From: Pseudomonadota bacterium
GTDB taxonomy: Bacteria > Pseudomonadota > Alphaproteobacteria > Rhizobiales > Rhizobiaceae
NCBI GenBank assembly: GCA_023388675.1
Contig: JAEWFU010000104.1
Coordinates: 1 to 25,268 of the forward strand
Direction: 5' to 3'
Length of the DNA: 25,268 bases
Shown one piece after another: positions 23,119 through 25,268 of the stretch (position 1 is its first letter; the number at the start of each line of letters is the position of its first letter). A program made the position numbers and the translations under genes. Below the pieces are notes generated by a model that worked only from the letters and a program-made list of their open reading frames with translations, was not told the origin of the DNA and searched no databases.

Positions 23119-23385
23119 CGACCGCAACTACGGAGAAATTGGCATCCCCTAACGTTCGGATTTCCCGCGTCTTCGCGGCGTCAGGTGCATCTGCCGCGCC
23201 GTCTCGGCTGATAAAGAACCATGTCTACGCGATAGCATTCTAGCCAGACGTAAGGGGGAGCCGCCGTTGGCGCTCGGCTTCCTGCACGGCTGCGTTCAAG
23301 CCCAACCGGTCATCGCGCGTGTTTTTTACGAGGGTGTCGAAGCCGTCGAGGCACGGGCTCGTGAAGGGGCAGGCAGCCCTCTAAA
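23119..23385 (+). other. Intergenic region without recognised content
   Basis: About 270 bases between copCD and the arsR control region. I see no gene with a start and ribosome-binding site, no terminator with T-tract, and no clear mobile-element end. Short open frames here lack protein-like composition. Confidence 0.4.
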
Positions 23386-23387
23386 AT

Positions 23388-23435
23388 GCAGGCAAATACC
23401 TGCTCTTGACATGCAGGCTTTTGCCTGCATATATT
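23388..23435 (+). promoter_or_regulatory. arsR promoter with two operator copies (GCAGG-N6-CCTGC)
   Basis: TTGACA (23406-23411), an 18-base spacer and TATATT (23430-23435) form a near-consensus sigma-70 promoter. The spacer is filled by ATGCAGGC-TTTT-GCCTGCAT, a perfect 8-bp palindrome. A second copy of its core, GCAGG-N6-CCTGC, lies at 23388-23403, 25 bases upstream. This arrangement suits autorepression by the ArsR protein, with the second site upstream of the -35. Confidence 0.8.
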
Positions 23436-23457
23436 GCTCGGCATGAAAGAGAGAACG

Positions 23458-23772
23458 ATGGACGCCGACAAGGTTTTCAAAGCACTGGGCGACCCGACAC
23501 GCAGAAAGCTGCTCGACCTTCTTTACGAGAAGAACGGGCAGACACTCGGGCAGCTTTGCGAAAACCTCGACATGGCCCGCCAGTCCGCCACCCAGCATCT
23601 CGGGATACTGGAGGAGGCCAATCTGGTGAGCACCGTCAAGCGTGGCCGCGAGAAGCTGCATTTCATCAACCCGGTGCCGCTCCACGAGGTCTACGAGCGG
23701 TGGGTTCGCAAGTTCGAACACCAGCGGCTCGGCCTGCTGCACGACCTGAAGAAAGAACTCGAAGGAGAGTGA
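23458..23772 (+). CDS. ArsR-family winged-helix repressor (SRPBCC-linked)
   Basis: 104 residues. ALGDPTRRKLLDLLYEKN and LGQLCENLDMARQSATQHLGILEEANLV are the classical ArsR winged-helix pattern with the recognition helix MARQSATQHL; the wing is VKRGREKLHFIN. There is no CxC metal box in the recognition or preceding helix, so it is probably not an arsenic or zinc sensor. Members paired with SRPBCC genes generally respond to unknown organic or stress signals. ATG 23458 with AGAGAG upstream is favoured; ATG 23443 would sit at the predicted transcription start. The next gene begins 2 bases after its stop. It probably represses its own promoter through the twin operators. Confidence 0.9.
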   Translation: MDADKVFKALGDPTRRKLLDLLYEKNGQTLGQLCENLDMARQSATQHLGILEEANLVSTVKRGREKLHFINPVPLHEVYERWVRKFEHQRLGLLHDLKKELEGE

Positions 23773-23774
23773 CG

Positions 23775-24239
23775 ATGACCAGAGAAACGACCAGTTTTGT
23801 CTATGTGACTTACATCGCTTCGACGCCTGAAAAGGTCTTCGAGGCCATCACCAGACCCGACATCGCGCGGCGCTACTGGGGCCACGAGAACGTTTCGGAC
23901 TGGAAGCCCGGTTCGCAATGGCAGCACATACGCGCCGATGAAGAACGCACCGTCGAGCTCGTCGGCAAGGTGGTCGAGGTCTCGCGCCCGACCCGGCTCG
24001 TCATCACATGGGCGGCTGCCTCGAAGGCGGCCGATCCGGCGGACCACAGCCGCGTTACCTTCGAGATGGAGGAATATGAGGGGATGGTCAAGCTGACGGT
24101 CACCCATGACGAACTCGAAGCCGGCAGCGGGATGGCGAAGGGCATCAGCAAGGGCTGGCCGCTCGTGCTTTCCAGCCTGAAGTCCTTCCTGGAGACGGGC
24201 TCCGGCATCGACCAGTCTCCGAAGCCGAAAGTGGCCTAA
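23775..24239 (+). CDS. SRPBCC/AHSA1-domain protein
   Basis: 154 residues. The START-like SRPBCC fold of the AHSA1 (Aha1-like) group is shown by VYVTYIASTPEKVFEAITRP, YWGHENVSDWKPGSQWQH, VVEVSRPTRLVITW and the C-terminal GWPLVLSSLKSFLETG helix. These proteins enclose a hydrophobic pocket; the ligand is unknown. The ArsR-SRPBCC pair, with the start 2 bases after the arsR stop and AAGGAG upstream, is a very common conserved module, and the ArsR partner probably controls it. Confidence 0.92.
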   Translation: MTRETTSFVYVTYIASTPEKVFEAITRPDIARRYWGHENVSDWKPGSQWQHIRADEERTVELVGKVVEVSRPTRLVITWAAASKAADPADHSRVTFEMEEYEGMVKLTVTHDELEAGSGMAKGISKGWPLVLSSLKSFLETGSGIDQSPKPKVA

Positions 24240-24277
24240 CCCGTCCCGTCCGGGACGACACGATCAGGAGAATGACA

Positions 24278-24691
24278 ATGGCAAAGTCCTATATCGGCGG
24301 CTGTGCGTGCGGCGCGGTGCGCTATGCCACGAACAGCGATCCCGTCTTCCAGAACCATTGCCAGTGCCGCGATTGCCAAACGCGGAGCGGAACCGGTCAT
24401 GGCTCTTACCTGACCTTCGCGCAACGGACGGAGATGAAGATCACGGGTGAAGCAAAGACCTGGCGCGTCGCGGGAGACAGCGGCAACGACAAGATACACG
24501 CCTTCTGCCCGGCATGCGGAACGCCAATCTACCTCACCTTTGCGGCGATGCCCGACCTCATCGCCGTCCACGCGGGCAGCCTCGACGATCCCGGCCAGTT
24601 CGAACCGCAGGTCGTTACCTACGGCATGCGCGCTCATGCGTGGGACATGATGGATCCGGCGTTGCCGAAGTTCGAGCGCATGCCCGGATAG
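24278..24691 (+). CDS. GFA-family zinc protein (glutathione-dependent formaldehyde-activating-like)
   Basis: 137 residues with the GFA/CENP-V zinc-binding fold: GGCACGAVRY (Cys9, Cys11), HCQCRDCQ (Cys28, Cys30, Cys33) and FCPACGTPIY (Cys77, Cys80). Although named after S-hydroxymethylglutathione synthase, most members are of unknown function, so formaldehyde chemistry should not be assumed. ATG 24278 is chosen because AGGAG (24266-24270) lies 7 bases upstream, whereas ATG 24272 is too close. It follows the SRPBCC gene by 38 bases and is probably part of the ArsR-controlled operon. Confidence 0.9.
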   Translation: MAKSYIGGCACGAVRYATNSDPVFQNHCQCRDCQTRSGTGHGSYLTFAQRTEMKITGEAKTWRVAGDSGNDKIHAFCPACGTPIYLTFAAMPDLIAVHAGSLDDPGQFEPQVVTYGMRAHAWDMMDPALPKFERMPG

Positions 24692-24850
24692 CCCGGTCAA
24701 TGTGACGGTGCAAATCCGGACGCGCTCCGGTCCGATGCGTCCGAACGGTCCGGCGGCCGCAACGAATAGTCTGACGGACCCGACGTCGCGGCCTTGCCTC
24801 AGGTCGACTTGTTTCACCGGGGCGGCCGCCAACCTGGAAAGGACATTCGC

Positions 24851-25183
24851 ATGGTAGACATTCTGCATCGCGTGGGCATCGGCGCCTCTCCGCAGGACGT
24901 GTTCGAGGCGATCACCAGGATCGACCGCCTCGGCGCATGGTGGACGACCGAGACCTCAGGCACGCCGGAAATCGGCGGCGTGATTCATTTCCAGTTCGGT
25001 GACCTCGGCTTCTTCGACATGAAGGTGCTCGAACTCGATCCCGGCAAGCGCGTCGTCTGGCAAGTCGTGGACGGCCCGAAGGAATGGATCGGCACCAGGG
25101 TTATCTGGGACCTCAAACCCCAGGACGAGGGGACGACCATTTGTCCGGCGTCAGCACTGATGGGACCAAATTGGCTTAACTGA
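24851..25183 (+). pseudogene. SRPBCC-domain protein truncated by an IS element
   Basis: A second SRPBCC gene that starts at ATG 24851 with AAAGGA upstream. The first 97 or so residues are normal for the family (GASPQDVFEAITRIDRLGAWW, IHFQFGDLGFFDMKV, GPKEWIGTRVIWDL, GTTIC). After Thr-Ile-Cys the frame enters the insertion sequence and adds an unrelated tail (PASALMGPNWLN) before a stop inside the element. Relatives are around 140-150 residues, so the final strands and the long C-terminal helix are lost and the product is probably non-functional. It belongs to the same cluster as the ArsR, SRPBCC and GFA genes. Confidence 0.8.
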
Positions 25184-25268
25184 TAGCGGAGGATTTCTGG
25201 TTCATCGTAGCCTTTCAAAGGAGCGAAGATGAGACAGAAATCCGGGACAGGGAAAGCGCCTGCTGAGC
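25142..25268 (+). mobile_element. Left end of an IS3-like insertion sequence (continues past window)
   Basis: The SRPBCC reading frame stops being family-like at about 25141-25144, where a TG-starting sequence (TGTCCGGCGTCAGCAC) begins, as expected of an IS3-family end. An 87-base leader follows, then a transposase start at 25229. The right end, inverted repeat partner and target duplication lie outside the window, so the exact boundary may be off by a few bases. Confidence 0.7.
25229..25268 (+). CDS. IS3-family transposase OrfA, N-terminal fragment
   Basis: ATG 25229 is preceded by AAAGGAG (5-base spacing) and opens MRQKSGTGKAPAE to the window edge. This matches the start of OrfA proteins of IS3-family elements in rhizobia, which continue into a helix-turn-helix that binds the element ends. 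Only 13 residues are visible, so the call rests on the N-terminal sequence and its position after the IS end. Confidence 0.6.
   Translation, partial: MRQKSGTGKAPAE

Noticed and set aside
21871..23127. Minus-strand frame opposite copCD
   Set aside because: It is low-complexity and highly charged without a ribosome-binding site; the CopC-CopD frame explains the region.
23119..23385. Possible IS or gene remnant after copCD
   Set aside because: Short frames here give no family-like peptide and I could find no terminal repeats.
24242..24257. Small CGTCCC/GGGACG hairpin before the GFA gene as a terminator
   Set aside because: It has a six-base stem with no T-tract and lies between genes that appear to be one operon.
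1..25268. CRISPR array, tRNA, rRNA, prophage or known defence system
   Set aside because: No regularly spaced repeats, cloverleaf-like sequences, phage structural genes or defence-type nuclease/sensor pairs were seen on either strand.

Overview
The window reads as chromosome or accessory replicon of a high-GC alphaproteobacterium, most likely a rhizobial-type member of the Hyphomicrobiales (Mesorhizobium/Aquamicrobium/Nitratireductor-like). This is inferred from codon usage, the rhizobial style of the gene families and the absence of AT-rich or phage-like stretches. I see no rRNA, tRNA or CRISPR array.

Layout. (1) 1-1749: the 3' end of a TetR-type regulator followed by an MFS permease that probably starts at a TTG. 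(2) 1736-5624: a zinc/cadmium/lead efflux module, made of a PIB-2 type P-type ATPase and a ZntR-like MerR regulator, both on the minus strand. A membrane-anchored endonuclease/exonuclease/phosphatase-fold protein lies between them on the plus strand. The ATPase promoter has the 19-bp spacer and palindromic operator expected for MerR control. (3) 5805-7962: two L,D-transpeptidase-fold proteins (a YafK-like lipoprotein and a YkuD/ErfK-type protein) flanking a small secreted Cys/His protein. (4) 7961-8274: a scar containing a frameshifted tail of an M20 peptidase and a decayed minus-strand reading frame.

(5) 8493-18780 is the most interesting block. It holds a complete TRAP transporter (dctP, dctQ, dctM), an IclR-type regulator facing the other way, then hyuA-hyuB and two class III aminotransferases joined by 4-base ATGA overlaps. 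The promoters in front of dctP and hyuA share sequence motifs, so the two operons are probably one IclR-controlled regulon. I infer that a cyclic amide (lactam, hydantoin or related compound) or similar small acid is imported, opened or activated by the ATP-dependent HyuAB enzyme, and the resulting amino acid transaminated. The substrate cannot be read from sequence.

(6) 18988-23118: a periplasmic copper-handling cluster (DUF2946-like small protein, PCu(A)C chaperone, SCO protein, YcnI/DUF1775 protein, CopC-CopD fusion), suited to copper import and delivery to cytochrome oxidase. (7) 23388-25268: an ArsR regulator with a twin-operator promoter, an SRPBCC/AHSA1 protein, a GFA-family zinc protein, and a second SRPBCC gene cut short by the left end of an IS3-like element that runs off the window.
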